Source of the DNA: Nothophaeocryptopus gaeumannii
Lineage: Eukaryota > Ascomycota > Dothideomycetes > Mycosphaerellales > Mycosphaerellaceae
Direction of reading: 5' to 3'
Length of the DNA: 64,000 bases
Assembly (NCBI GenBank): GCA_031771865.1
Contig: JASISA010000041.1
Location: forward strand, 682,001 to 746,000
This document shows positions 23,300 through 34,960 of the stretch, one piece after another; within the stretch, counting starts at the first letter, position 1; each line of letters opens with the position of its first letter. Below the pieces are notes generated by a model that saw nothing but the letters and a program-made list of their open reading frames with translations, searched no databases and was not told the DNA's origin. Made by a program: the position numbers and the translations under genes.

Positions 23300-24124
23300 G
23301 CATGGTAGAATTGAGAAAAGCTTCGCCTTTGTGAGAGATAATGTGGGCAATTCCATTTTGCCTGAGTTTACCTCGCTTGTGATTCATGTCAATTTCCCCA
23401 GTACAACTGCGATTCACACCAAATCATCTCACTCATTCGTGCGAGGTATCGGCAAGTTCTACAATGAGATAAGGACGAATCCTGCCGGTGATGGATCAGC
23501 GCTGTTGTTGCCTGAGAAGATCACCAGACGACTTGTAGGTCCGTCGATTCCATCAGCTTGTATTTCGTCGCCTTAACACTCTGCTGTTGGAACGTAGCCG
23601 AGTGCTTAGTTTCTAATCTTCCACGCTGTCTGAAGCTTTGGGGTCTCCTTCGGAACCCTTGCGTCCATAGATACGACGGCACGGAAGACCAGAAGCTTCA
23701 TCTTTCTATTCAGTCCATCGACCGCCTACGTCAGTATTTCAAAGACTCCAGGCTCGGCTAGTGCACTTGCCTTTTCCCCAGGTCTCGGGTATTGCACCTT
23801 ACTTCAACTCCACCTTTCAGCTTCGAGTGGGCCATAGAGGCGAGCATCGTCCGGTTGACGATCTGGGTCCGAGGAAGCTCCAGTGGCTTGCCTTTAGTAA
23901 GCGCATTGGCCGGCCATCATTGACTGGTCCCTGCGTTCGACCAGCGGCCTATCTTGACTCCAAGTTCGATCAACAAAGGGAGAGGTAGCAGCTTATTGTT
24001 ACATCGTAACCAATCTTGAAACTTCTTACAGCCAAAACAATTCAGAGGCCTTCACAAAGCCATACACTGGAAACTGCCAGCATTCCTCAGTGGTCTTCAG
24101 CAGCATCAACGAAAATAAGCAAAC
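23300..24124. other. Intergenic region without recognised gene
   Basis: About 825 bp between the FMO and the next plus-strand gene. Short frames exist on the plus strand (for example 23331-23576 and 23558-23761), but they overlap, have no family resemblance and show no splice logic. I see no repeat. Confidence 0.5.
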
Positions 24125-25447
24125 ATGCCCGAATTCGCGTATGGCTCGGATCCGCCCAAACTGGTGCCTCCCATGAAGCCTGAAATAGTCTGCGAAGGCG
24201 TAACATTAGTTCGACCTCTGTCCCGAAAAGGCGTCGGGCCTGGAATGATTGTGCTCGCTCCTCATGACCCATCCGCTACCCCAGTCGAAATTCAAGACGG
24301 TATCCCGTCCCTTCGAATGAAGTGGGCCGAAGAGGGCTACACAGTTGTTGACATCAAGTCCAGCGCTGGCTCAGGAACTCTGAAATCCGCAATCAAAGCA
24401 CTGGATGCGTGTCAGGAATGTGAGCCCAAGGAGAAGATTGGGCTGATGTGTTATTCAACGGACATGTGGATGCAGGTTGCATCCGCTATCGAAGCCTTCA
24501 AAGACAGGATCGTATGCGCAGGCCTCTATGCTGAAGCCTCGAACTTCTCTTCCATCTCCTCCCAAGCTAGTGTGCCGACCATATACCATCTCACAGGCAA
24601 GTCCGAGACCAAGATTCGGTCTTCAGCCAACAGCAAGATATACGAGTACTCTACAACGACGAATAGCCTGTTCCCGGTTCCATTCTACGAGGACTTCCAT
24701 TACGCCACAGAAGCCGTCACTCACTCCAGAAATCTAGCCTTCTTCAAGCCACGAATGAATGGCCCGTATTTCGATTTGGAGCTTCTGTGGGACGAGCACA
24801 CTTACTACGAATTCGAAGTCCGCGACGTGGAGAACACGATGGCAACGATGGTGGAGGAGCCATATGTCAACCATATCCCGACGCTAACAGGAGGCATTGG
24901 GAGAAAGAATTTGACCGCCTTCTACCGAGATCATTTCGTGTTCAGCAATCCGAAGGACACTGAACTCGAGCTCATCAGCCGTACCGTTGGGATTGATAGG
25001 GTGGTCGATGAATTCATTTTCAAGTTTACACATGATGTCTCGCCCGACTGGTTGTAAGTTTCATATTTTCTGGACTACTGATATGCGTATACTTACACGA
25101 TGAACAGATTCCCAGGCATCCCGCCAACAAACCGCTATGTTGAGATACCATTCATGGCCGTGGTCAACATCCGTGGTGATAGGCTTTACCACGAGCATAT
25201 CTCCTGGGACCATGCTTCGGCGTTGAAGCAAGTCGGTGCTCTGCCTGAGCAGTGGACTGTCACGCCTGAGCCTGCAAAGGCAAAGACCAATGGCGAGACC
25301 AATGGTCATGCCCATGGGAATGGCTTCACAGCTAAGAAATATGAAGTGACGCTACCAGTAGGTGGAAATGAGACTTGCGAGAAGATGAGAGACAAGAACT
25401 CTGTTCCGAGTAACCAAATGTTTGACTATCATGCCAAAGAGATCTGA
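24125..25447 (+). CDS. Dienelactone hydrolase-like domain fused to a SnoaL-like domain
   Basis: Two exons, 24125-25053 and 25108-25447, are joined across a 54-nt intron (GTAAGT...GAACAG), giving 422 residues. Residues 1-190 resemble the dienelactone hydrolase fold: MIVLAPHDP near 40, a central KIGLMCYSTDMW where the nucleophile elbow would lie, and a late PTIYHLTG strand. The canonical GxCxGG elbow is not intact, so activity is uncertain. From about 225 the chain reads like a SnoaL/NTF2 domain: LLWDEHTYYEFEVRDVENTM, VEEPYVNHIPTLTGG, then after the intron FMAVVNIRGDRLYHEHISWD. The C-terminal 75 residues are polar. The likely role is hydrolysis or isomerisation of a small ring product; assignment by motif only. 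Confidence 0.72.
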
Positions 25448-25792
25448 GGGAGACGAGTCCGTATGCATGCAGCAATAGCACGAAAGTCGACGACTTGAGC
25501 AACAAGTAGATTTTTCTCACTTGATCCGTCCTGACTTCTCTCGACTTTCCGGACCAAGGTCGTATCAACCGATATAGGTAAGGCAGTCCTTTGCGAGTCT
25601 ATTGAGCCGCTTCCCAGCTCTTTTGCCTTCGGTCGAGGATGCGCTAAAATTGGCCGCAATAAGATTTGTCTCGGCAAACACATGTTGGAAGCATAATGCA
25701 ACGCTTTTTAACCCCCTGCTGGCAGTTGCTATAGTGCTCAACCCCAGCTGATTCAACACAGCACCATGAACGATGATGGGTCTATCCCGCCT
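25448..25792. other. Convergent intergenic region
   Basis: About 345 bp between the stops of two convergent genes. Short minus-strand frames here lack any recognisable family feature. Confidence 0.5.
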
Positions 25793-27022
25793 CTACCTCT
25801 CCCACTTCACGACAACACAGACTCCACCACCACCCTTGGGCCCTTGTCCCTCTGCGCCACCGCTGACGTAGATACAACAGTCTCCCGTAACGCCAGCAAT
25901 TAGTCCGCCAACGGCAGCTCTTGCATGTCTCGTGCTATGCAAATCACTATCCGTGAGCATCGTATGTCGGAATACCGCCTTCACCGATCCCGAAGAATCC
26001 ACAGCTTTGACCAGACCGGAGGGATCGGCCTCGGCTTTCGCGAAGACTTGCACCAAGCTTGCTTTCTTGTAGGGAGTAGGGGGTGTTAGAGCTTTCATGA
26101 TCATATCGCGGAGGGTCGGGAAGTCGATTGCGGAAGCCATGACGCCAGAATAGCCGCAGAGGAGGACTGACGGGATCTCGGTCTCGGGGACTGATAATGT
26201 GTCGTTTGCAAGAATGAGGATGTGGCAATCGTCGAGCTCGGCTCCGGATGAGCATGACGCTTTTGCTGTGTGGAAGTCTCCAGTCGACAGGTGATTATCA
26301 ATCTCGGTAGGTGTTACTTCTCCCAGTGCAACGCCGACACCAATTGCACTCGCGTATCGCGAGTGGGCCATGGATTCGTACGTATCGGTCGTGGTAGTGC
26401 TATGACCAGCCGCCTTAGCAGCTGCAATTTTGTCACTCGTGAGCAGCGGGCACTTGATCAGAACCAGCTGTACATCGTCCGGCTTGATTCTTTCGGTTTG
26501 GAGCATCTTCCGTACTGTAGCAGACACACATGACACATGCTCGCTGGTTCCAACCTGCCACGGCTGAAGCTTCCAAGTCCGTGATGTGCTGGCGACGAGA
26601 CCGGTCTGCTGCTTCGATTCGAGAATGAAAGTTACATGGGGTGACAGCACTCCCTCCGTTCCTCCGGAAAAGATCGATATCGACGTTTTCGGTATAAGAG
26701 AGTCCCAGCTATGGGACGACAGGGTTCTCGAGAAGTCATTGACGCATCCATTGCCTTCCGTCTTTCCCACAACACCCAATATATCATCCCTGGAGAAGCC
26801 GGCTCCGCCAATCTCAGTCAGGGCCGTGAGATCGGCAGGCGATGAGGTCGGGAACTTCAACAGTGTTGCCGGCGGCATTGTGTCGGATATCGGTCGACCT
26901 GTGACTTCGGTATCGCCACCAGCAGAGGAACGAAACGTAAATATGCCTACCTGTGCTTTTGCCTGGGCGGCCCGATCCGGACATGCTGCAGAGATAGGCA
27001 AGATTGTTCGGCCGCCAGCCAT
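25793..27022 (-). CDS. Cyanuric acid hydrolase / barbiturase family ring-opening amidohydrolase
   Basis: The enzyme opens a cyclic ureide or triazine ring (barbiturate or cyanuric acid). All three family repeats with Lys/Ser pairs are visible, numbering from 27022. These are GKTEGNGCVNDF with Lys87 and FSGGTEGVLSPH with Ser119; LVLIKCPLL with Lys190 and HSRYASAIG with Ser225; VQVFAKAE with Lys329 and YVSGGAEGQGP with Ser387. The start is uncertain. The family begins near PATLLKFPTSSPADL, so an ATG at 26878 would suffice, and the upstream residues may hide a 52-nt intron (GTAGGC...TCACAG). The length is normal for the family. The gene is convergent with the hydrolase fusion gene. Which substrate is used cannot be decided from sequence. 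Confidence 0.88.
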   Translation of the reverse strand: MAGGRTILPISAACPDRAAQAKAQVGIFTFRSSAGGDTEVTGRPISDTMPPATLLKFPTSSPADLTALTEIGGAGFSRDDILGVVGKTEGNGCVNDFSRTLSSHSWDSLIPKTSISIFSGGTEGVLSPHVTFILESKQQTGLVASTSRTWKLQPWQVGTSEHVSCVSATVRKMLQTERIKPDDVQLVLIKCPLLTSDKIAAAKAAGHSTTTTDTYESMAHSRYASAIGVGVALGEVTPTEIDNHLSTGDFHTAKASCSSGAELDDCHILILANDTLSVPETEIPSVLLCGYSGVMASAIDFPTLRDMIMKALTPPTPYKKASLVQVFAKAEADPSGLVKAVDSSGSVKAVFRHTMLTDSDLHSTRHARAAVGGLIAGVTGDCCIYVSGGAEGQGPKGGGGVCVVVKWER

Positions 27023-27105
27023 TGGCTGCTAGGTTGAAAACACTCAATACATTGCGTCCGGAGATGCATGGTTCTGAAGATCGAAATACTGGTGTTTGAG
27101 CCTGG

Positions 27106-28162
27106 CTACAGCTGCCTCAAGCGGACATGCAAGTTCTGAGGCTTTCTCGTCAGCTCCCGTTTACCTCGCATAGGTTGGCCTGTTGGCAGTAATTCGAAGT
27201 TCCAGAGCAGCGATGTAAAGAACAGACGCATCTCAATATGTGCAAGACGTGTGCCGAAACATGCTCGGCTGCCTCCGCCGAAGCCGGAAATTGGTCCTGT
27301 GGCAAAATTGAACGTCTCTTGACCATGGGCTCCGCGCTTCAGCCAACGCTCTGGTCTGAACGAGGAAATGTCTGTTGAGTCAAGATTGCCCAGCTTGTCC
27401 GCATGCTCAACGATGGTCTTGCTTCTGACATTGTCGCTAACCTGTAATGGCGGTGCTGTGGTGCCCGGACCAACGTTCTACGCAAAGTTATCGCGGCTCC
27501 CACGGAAGATTATCAGTCTTACCAGCATAAATACGCTCGCGCCCTTTGCGATCATGTGGCCGGACACTACAGTGTCACGAAGCGCGAGGCGGATGTTCGA
27601 TGCAGCTGTCACCTCGAAACGCGTGGTTTCCTCGATGAGAGCATCCATGCATGGAATCGAGCTCTCTGCAGTGCTTTTCGCTAATGGCGTTTGGCCCATT
27701 TCGACAGCCTCTGGATATGTGTTATGCAATTTGGTACGCAGCTTGGTTTGCACCTCTGTGTATTCGGTGAATAGTCGAATGCCCCAGGACATGGTGGATA
27801 CCACTATGTCAAAGCCGCCTATAACATATCCATACAACTCATCGTGTACGTTGGCGGAGTCAAAATCGATCATTTTGCCTTCCTTTTCGGCAGCTCTAAG
27901 TTCTCGCGCCACAATCAAGTCTGAAGCAAGCGGATTTGATCTTGGAACTGTTGTCATCTTCGACACCTTTCAATCGCTGCTCGGCATCTCGAATCATCTT
28001 CGAGCAAAGTTGCGACTTCATTCGAAGAGCTTTTCTGTACCTGGGGTAAAGCTTGATGGCAATCCAATGGTGGGTATGTTCGAAGGGCGAATTGACCGAG
28101 ATCTCATTCGCTTCACAGAGGTCCATTACAGAATTTGCGGATAGAGGTAGCTGAGCTCGCAC
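27106..28162 (-). pseudogene. Cytochrome P450, 5'-truncated and frameshifted
   Basis: Only the C-terminal two thirds of a P450 are present. Read leftwards: SPFEHTHHWIAIKLYPRYRK, then SKMIRDAEQRL, then after a frame change near 27930 LIVARELRAAEKEG. The I-helix region is YVIGGFDIVVSTMSWG, the K-helix ALIEETTR (ExxR), FRPERW follows, and the heme loop is FGGGSRACFG. A 45-nt intron (GTAAGA...GCGTAG, 27522-27478) removes the TAG at 27480-27478 and restores VFML-NVGPGTTAPP. The KIKSA segment is conserved but sits out of frame with what follows, implying an indel, unless an unusual 46-nt intron removes it. The N-terminal 150-200 residues are missing because the deacetylase gene starts right after. 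Confidence 0.7.
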
Positions 28163-28345
28163 AAAGTACGTTACGCCGTTCTGAGAGTAAGACGGTGCCT
28201 TGGAAGATACCGCGTCAAGTTGAGTCTTTACAGCGTCAATTGGCTATGCGGACAATCATCAATCTTTCGCGAGCGCTAAAACTCAAGTGTCCTTGGATGC
28301 GCCGGGTGCTCCACTCCCCGCGACATCGTGTAAGCAACATTGTCG

Positions 28346-29266
28346 TCACCGCCATGTCGTCGTATCCCACTCCGGATCACTCGAGACGATTTCGGGGTTC
28401 TCTCGAATATGCTGCTCGATATCTCGGCATCTTGCAAGCCAAATCTGGCCTTGACGCCGCTTCTGATCGAGGTATGACACCACGCGCTCCAGAGCGTCCA
28501 GACGCTTTGGAGTATTCGTCAGAAATGGGTGGAAAAGCAGCGAGAGAAAGCCACCCTCCGCAACGATGCGGTCGACCTCGCTGATGAAGCGGCGAGCGAG
28601 CACCTCCTCATCCAGTGATTGCTCGTTCATTTCACCCTTCTTCTTGCGCAGCGCACCAAACGCCTTCATGTAGTAGTACGCATCAGTCCCTTGCCATCGA
28701 AACGGCAAGACCACGATTGAAGCGCCCGAGACCTCAGAGGATGCTGCAGAAATGATCGCTGCCTTTTCGGCAGCTGGACTGATGTACCTGAGTCCATACT
28801 TGTGGCAAAGTTTCAGTGTCCTGTCGCCGTGAATAACGCCTCCTGGTGGCCGGAATCCGCGGTATGGTTGGACCTCGCCGTTCCAAGCACCCTCATCAAT
28901 GAACTGTCCCATGAGAGAATTGCTTTGCTTGAAGTTTTGCTCTTCGAATGCGGCATCCAGCTTGTACCAAGCCTCATGCTGATACGCATGCCAGCCGACT
29001 TCATGTCCTGCGGCAGCAACGCCACGGGCAATTACGGACGAGCAGTGGAGGAGGTTCCACGACTCGATGAAATAGGTGATGTGAATGTCGTACTTTTGCA
29101 AGATGGCAAGCATCTTTGGGAGAGCCTCCGTGACTGAATAGTGGTTGCCGACGGCATCCGACTCAGGCCAAAGTCCGCGATTTAGGTCGGCAGCTTCCCC
29201 CATGTTGTCAAAGGTCAGTGCAACGGCGGCGCTGGCGCCATTTGGCCATTGTGGTCTTGAGGCCAT
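28346..29266 (-). CDS. Polysaccharide deacetylase (NodB) family protein, PuuE-like
   Basis: This is a 306-residue carbohydrate esterase-4 fold enzyme that removes acetyl or hydrolyses an amide. The frame is open to 29317, but the ATG at 29266 (MASRPQWPNGASAAV) is the better start because the first NodB strand ALTFDNMGE follows at once. Motif 1 is TFDN rather than TFDD, motif 2 is GWHAYQHE (HxxxH) and motif 3 is YRGFRPPGG. No signal peptide is evident, so it is probably cytosolic. Cytosolic relatives such as PuuE act on allantoin, which would suit the ring-opening amidohydrolase close by, but that link is inference. It is divergent from the GST gene. Confidence 0.82.
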   Translation of the reverse strand: MASRPQWPNGASAAVALTFDNMGEAADLNRGLWPESDAVGNHYSVTEALPKMLAILQKYDIHITYFIESWNLLHCSSVIARGVAAAGHEVGWHAYQHEAWYKLDAAFEEQNFKQSNSLMGQFIDEGAWNGEVQPYRGFRPPGGVIHGDRTLKLCHKYGLRYISPAAEKAAIISAASSEVSGASIVVLPFRWQGTDAYYYMKAFGALRKKKGEMNEQSLDEEVLARRFISEVDRIVAEGGFLSLLFHPFLTNTPKRLDALERVVSYLDQKRRQGQIWLARCRDIEQHIRENPEIVSSDPEWDTTTWR

Positions 29267-29694
29267 TCTCGTCGAGGACAGCAGTTCCGCTTGTGACAAC
29301 CAAATAGTGAGCGTCACACTGCGAGCCGCGGTGAAGTTAGAAAGGACGTCGAAGCCGAAGCATAGCTACCTGTGTACCAGTTTCGACGCCTCGAACAGCT
29401 CACAGATGACCTAGCTCGTGAACCTTGTACGACTGGCGTGCCTTAGAGTCGACAGACCATCGTGTTGGATGTTGTATGTCGTGAGAAGGAACTTTGGACG
29501 CTGCAACGTTTCTCCGCCCAAGGACTCATGCCTCAGGCTGGCACAAGCGATCCGGAACGCTTCCGCTCCAATGCCTCTGTGAAAGTCAGCATGCATAACG
29601 TCTCCTATGTCCCACCACTCGTGGTGAGCTCATCACCAAATATTATGGGAGCTTCCGGAACCCATCAACATGAGACGCGCAAATCCGAGCTCAT
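29267..29694. promoter_or_regulatory. Divergent promoter region, deacetylase and GST genes
   Basis: A 428-bp interval between two divergent starts. Short open frames here overlap both strands and lack any domain. It should contain both promoters. Confidence 0.45.
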
Positions 29695-31054
29695 ATGTAT
29701 AGAGCAGCTCCCAAGCCCCTCTTAGTACTCGCGGCATCACTTCTTGTAGGCTTCATCTCCGTTCTCCTCATACATCCACCTCTGCGGGAAGCATTGATTG
29801 TGCCTCGCTTGACCCAGCTTACCAGACAACTCGCACCCGCAATCCAACGATCACGGACAACTCGCAATATGGCTACTGATCAGACTCCAGTAGTACCAAC
29901 TGGCTTGTTCAAAGCTCAGCTTGGCCCGGATTGGCATAAGGATGCTTCAGATAGTTTCCATGGGAAGATCACTCCAGATGGGTAAGTCCTAGCAAGTCAG
30001 TGAATGGCCCAAAGGAGAAAGCTGCTGATATTGCCATTGCAGGCCCTTCAAACCAGACGCGAATCGATATCACCTGTACATCGGCCTCTTCTGCCCGTTC
30101 GCCCACCGTGCCAACCTTCTACTCCACCTGAAGCAGCTCGACAAGTACGCTGGCATCGAGACGAGCACCGTGAAGCCGTATCCAAAAGGCGACGAGAACG
30201 GCTGGCCAGGATGGCAGTTCAATGTAAAGGGAGAAGAGCCGTACGAGGGCGCGAGTGAGGACAAGTTGTTCGGGAGCAAGTATATGCATGAGCTGTAAGT
30301 GACGTTAGCCGAAGAACGCTGTGCATGTGGGATATTGATGCAGGTCAGATATTTCAAAGCCGACCCCAATTACAAAGGCCGCTACAGCGTGCCTGTCCTT
30401 TGGGACAAGAAGCTCGACACGATTGTCAACAACGAATCGCACGAACTCATGCGCGATCTCCAGACGGCCTTCAACTCTCTGCTCCCGCAAGAATTGGCCG
30501 ACATCACGCTCTACCCGGGGCCATTGCGCGATCAGATCGATCATCTGAGCGAGCAGCTCCAACGAGATCTGAACACAGGCGTGTACAAAGCTGGATTCGC
30601 GAAGACGCAGGAAATATACGAGAAGAACCTCCCACCTGTCTTCGCGATGCTCAACAAGCTAGAAAGGCTAGCAAGTTCCAACTCCGGCCCCTACATCCTC
30701 GGCCGTCAAATGACAGAAATCGACATCCGTAACTACGCGACCCTGATCCGCTTCGACACCGTCTACGTCCAGCACTTCAAATGCAATCTGGGAATGCTTC
30801 GATATACCTACCCTACCCTATACAACTGGCTGAAAGGGATGTATTGGAACCATGAAGAGTTCCGAAACACGACGGACTTCAGACATATCAAGGAGAACTA
30901 TACCAAGAGTCATTACGATATCAACCCTCTTGCCATCACGCCTGTGGGGCCTTGGCCGGATATCGATCGAGGTTATGAGGATGACTGGAGCGGTGTGAGG
31001 GTCGGGGAGATTGACAAGCCAGATGTGAAGGAGTATGAGAAGACGCTTGGGTAG
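29695..31054 (+). CDS. Glutathione S-transferase, glutathionyl-hydroquinone reductase (Xi/ECM4) type
   Basis: Three exons, 29695-29981, 30043-30294 and 30349-31054, with introns of 61 and 54 nt that keep frame; the second acceptor is the CAG at 30346-30348. The catalytic Cys lies in LFCPFAHR (Cys113 from the first ATG). After the second junction the family block ELYFKADPNYKGRYSVPVLW appears, followed by NNESHELMRDL, the glutathione-binding region. The C-terminal helical domain contains TEIDIRNYATLIRFDTVY. The enzyme reduces glutathionyl-quinones back to hydroquinones. The ATG at 29869 (MATDQTPVVP) would give a cytosolic form; the upstream 58 residues are hydrophobic then basic and might be a targeting sequence. 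It would suit detoxifying products of the nearby oxygenases. Confidence 0.9.
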
Positions 31055-34000
31055 GCAGTGTGAGGGCCGAAAGTTCGTTCGGGCCTGGAGTTCAGAGCGT
31101 TGTGATGGACCACAGAAGAGCTGTTCTGGAATATGAGATGGCGCTGGGGTAGACCCAGCATACCGTTCGTCGGGTGCAGGCTGCAGTTCAGGAGACGCGT
31201 CGAAGAACCGGAGATGTTCTGAACGAAGACGTGAATCCGGAACCTCCAAGATATTCGTTGACAAGTCCCAAGAACTCACAAGACCTATCTCCTTTTTCGA
31301 CGGGGAGATATCAGGGCCAGAAGCATCTGCCGTTGTTCAAACTCTTGCCGACCGGTATGGCAATGGAGCGAGGCGCCGTGGCACTCTGGAACCGTGAACG
31401 CCACCATCCACGCAAACTCCGGAACTCCCCAAGCTACTTGGCAATAGCAATAGTTCTTGACGTGGTGTTGCATCAAGTGCACTTGCCTGATATCCGTGAA
31501 GAGTTTCTTGGCTGTTCTTCTCGAAAAGGAGACTCGGGGAGCATGAGAAATAAAGTTCTCCGCAATAGCGTGGTGATCAGCCACCAGCGCAGACTTGACA
31601 GAGGCGGTCCCGAGACTAGCTGTCTAGCTCCATCGACACCGAATCGTCGAGACAATCTGTAGCCGGAGTTCCAGGTGTCTTTGGATGAGACTGATGGACG
31701 TCTTGCAACTCCTCATCTGGATGAGATGACAAGTGGGTGACAGCGCAACATCCTTGAGCAAGCGAAGCGAACTAAGCATCGCGTTCGCTCGCACCAAAAC
31801 TTCCGAAGCAAGTCATAGTTTCTTTCGACCAGGACCAGTAGTCAGCAGCCAAACGAACTTGGCAATTCCTTGTTGAGTCTTGCTGACGCTGAGTCGTTCA
31901 ATTGCGTGAGCCGCAACATTGTTGTACAGTACCTGTCCTGTTGGCCACGGTTGCCCTTACCTGCGTCACTGAGATTCGATGAAGATGAAGTACCCAGCAG
32001 GCAGACTCGCGAACGGGCATGATCCCATGCAGAGCGATTCGGTGCCGAGAACATATTGTCCGGCCCTGCATACAGCTGCGCATGAGGTTGTCGCAGCCTT
32101 GGCCGTTTCTGTACGCCAGCGAGTTTCTTCTAACGAAAGATCGGCAAAGGAACTATGGATCTAGGCGTTCTGCAGCCTATCCTGTTCCAGTCACTCCCAA
32201 GCTCTTCACAGCTGCCGGCTCTGCGGCGGGAGGCCTTGGCTATTTTGATCTTCTGTGTCGCGTGCGTGTGACACTCGTATTCGTGAAGATTCTTGGTACG
32301 GTGGAGCGGATCAAGACGCAGACGAAGACGATGTCAGGGCTCCATGAAGTGTTGAGCGCTGTCTATCCGCAGAGTCTGTCGGTGGAGCAACCGCTGACGA
32401 GCAGAGGGTTCTGGCGGACATTCTGAGAATGCTCGCTGGATCCATCGATGCTGCTCACTGACAGAGGATTGGGTTCTGAAGCAGGAACCTGCTCTGACTT
32501 AGTCATGGTCTCCAACAAAAAGAATCGGCAGCGTCGGCATGTCGGTCTTCGGCCGACCTGGAAAGCCGGCAACTTTTCATCCGAACGCTTGACATCTGAA
32601 GAACAGACATGAAAGTGGGAACTCTTCGGGTCTCAAAAGCCGTTAGTCCCGCAGCAGCATGTGCGATTCGGGTCCGAGGATTCAGGATTCGCCGTTCCCA
32701 TACCGCGGACTTGCGCAATCAGCACTCAAGCATCGTCCACGAGTCAACAGGAGAGGAGGTAGCGCTGATGAAGGCAGGAGATGGCCCACAAGCATTTACA
32801 AGCAGGGCGAATGTCACGAGAAGATTGGCATGTCATTCAAGTGTGAACGAGTCAAGAGTCGGATGAGGCCAGGATGTGCCAGACATTCAGTCTCGGAATC
32901 CGAGATTCTGTGTAACAGGTTCGAACAAGGCAGTAGCAGGTGATCGCTGTCAAGGACAAGGCCAGTCGGGAGTGGACCTCACCTGTTGCGGGACGAAAGA
33001 TGAGTTGCGGGTAATGTGGAGCCCTGGCGGGTAAATGATCGAATGGCGGCTACTCTTTTCAATGTTTGTTATTAGGTGATTGTGATCCATACCTTCAGTG
33101 TGGCTGCCAGAGCAGTTGTGGTGGCGGAATGATGAATGCTCAGGATGCTCTCCGCCACGGCATCCAACCACAAGCCTCAACGGTGCCGGGGCGCCGCAGA
33201 TCGGTTCTGCGTTTGCAAGGAAGGAACAAGATACATGTAGTGAGCTGATGACCACCTTTGCAGTGTGCGGATAGACTCGCAGAATCAGGTGCAGATGCAG
33301 ATGCAGATGTAGACGTCCCACGGAAGGAGGTGGCTCAACTCTGCTGGTGAGATGCGATGGTGAGACGCCGGAAGACAGTAGCGATGGCCCCGTCAGCCTT
33401 TATCGGCTTCTCGATGTGGTGATGCGACTGCGAGAAAAAGTGGAAGGTGTGAGGCATGCAAGGAGTCAGTGAGAGGAAGGAGCCGATCCCCGGCGTGGTG
33501 GCGTCGCTTCCCCACGCACACCACGCGCGACTGTTGAGGTAGCCACGGTATGCTTGGCGGAACTGTCTCTCGATGCTGACAGCTTTACCCACCTATCTGG
33601 TTATCATCCGATGCAGGCTGTAGGATATAAAACTTTGCGGAGAGAAAGTGTGGAGTGTCCCAGGTTAGATGTATACTCGTGATACTGTAGCGGTATCCCA
33701 CACACGGATGAGCAACCGGGGAGACTGTGCGCCCGTCCAGCCATACCGTTAAGCCAAGCGAGAAAAGCCGTTTGTTTTTGTCAACGGCGGCCCAGATGCG
33801 ACATGACGCAGAGTTCGATAATTCCCAGACGGCGTGTGGTAGGCTAACGTGGGCACGGTACGAGATGGCAGTGGCCGGAGGAGCTGCTCGATGGAGGCTC
33901 CGGTGAGGTCGCACTGGCATGTGGGTGCTGCGCTGGATTGGAATGCGGATACGAGCCTTGCAGCGGGTGTTTTTGGCAGTATGACAGAATGCCCATCGTT

Positions 34001-34960
34001 CGCAGCAGTGCATGTAATTGAGCAGTGCATGTAACTACTCAGTACAGTAAGTAGGTCAGTGAGAGAAAGGCTATTCTTGTCGCTCGTGCCGACCCAGCCC
34101 CGGCGCAGCGAATCCTGGTCCCAATCCTGGCCTGCAGTGCAGTAGAACTACAGTAGTTGCCGCCAAGCCCGCCCCCCAGACAGTACTGTACTTCTCCTTC
34201 ACAACGTCAGGTTGCGTTGCCTTGCCCTCCCAACACTTGCTGCACAGTCAGTTGCACGTGGAAGATGCGCGCGCCTAAACGACAAGGGGAATCACGCACA
34301 TGCAAGGTGCCCGTGCTAACAGCGGCGCCAGGCCAGAAGCGTGGCAGGCACACCAGTTGACCAGCGTCATCCGGCTCCCCATATCAAACACCGACGATGC
34401 TAATCACACCAGAGCCAGCCGTTTCGTCTCGCCCTCGCTTCTAACCCACCGCGAACGCCCGTAACTTACTGTGCCTGTATGCGGGAATCCACCACATCAG
34501 ACTTAGCACCCGAGTCGCGACAAGTCTCAGCCTGCGGAGTCTGGGTGGTGGATGCGCATCTTCTCAGCAACGACGGCACGAGGCATCAAAGGATTGGGAT
34601 GATGTGCTGTGCAGCTGCTCCTGCTGCTGTTACTGCTGCTGCGGTGCTCGCCAAAGCACGCGGTTTGGTCAGTGTTTCTGATTTTGGCAAGGCACTCGGC
34701 TATGCCGTGCCACCCCGTAAATATCACTGCACCCAGAACATCCGTGCGTGCTCGCGCCCATTCGATAAGAAGTATACCTGGCCGCCCTCCCTCGGTCACT
34801 CCCATTACCGCATACTATTTCTTAGTCAAGGGGTCCATCGTACACCTCGCATTCCCGACTGTCGTACTGTACTCTCTTTTCTCCTTCATCGACATCATCA
34901 ACAATCCTCACTATCGACCTCCAGCAGGACAGACCACAAACCACGTGGGCCGAGAGCCTC
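31055..34960. other. Long gene-poor region in island 1
   Basis: About 3.9 kb without a gene I can support. Base composition is normal and CA/TG are present, so it is not RIPed. Open frames of up to 216 residues occur on both strands (for example 31174-31662 plus, 33585-34013 minus, 34479-35129 plus), but they overlap each other, have biased composition and match no family known to me. A CTG/CTGCTGC trinucleotide-rich patch lies at 34607-34650. The last 500 bp should hold the promoter of the P450 that follows. Confidence 0.5.
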
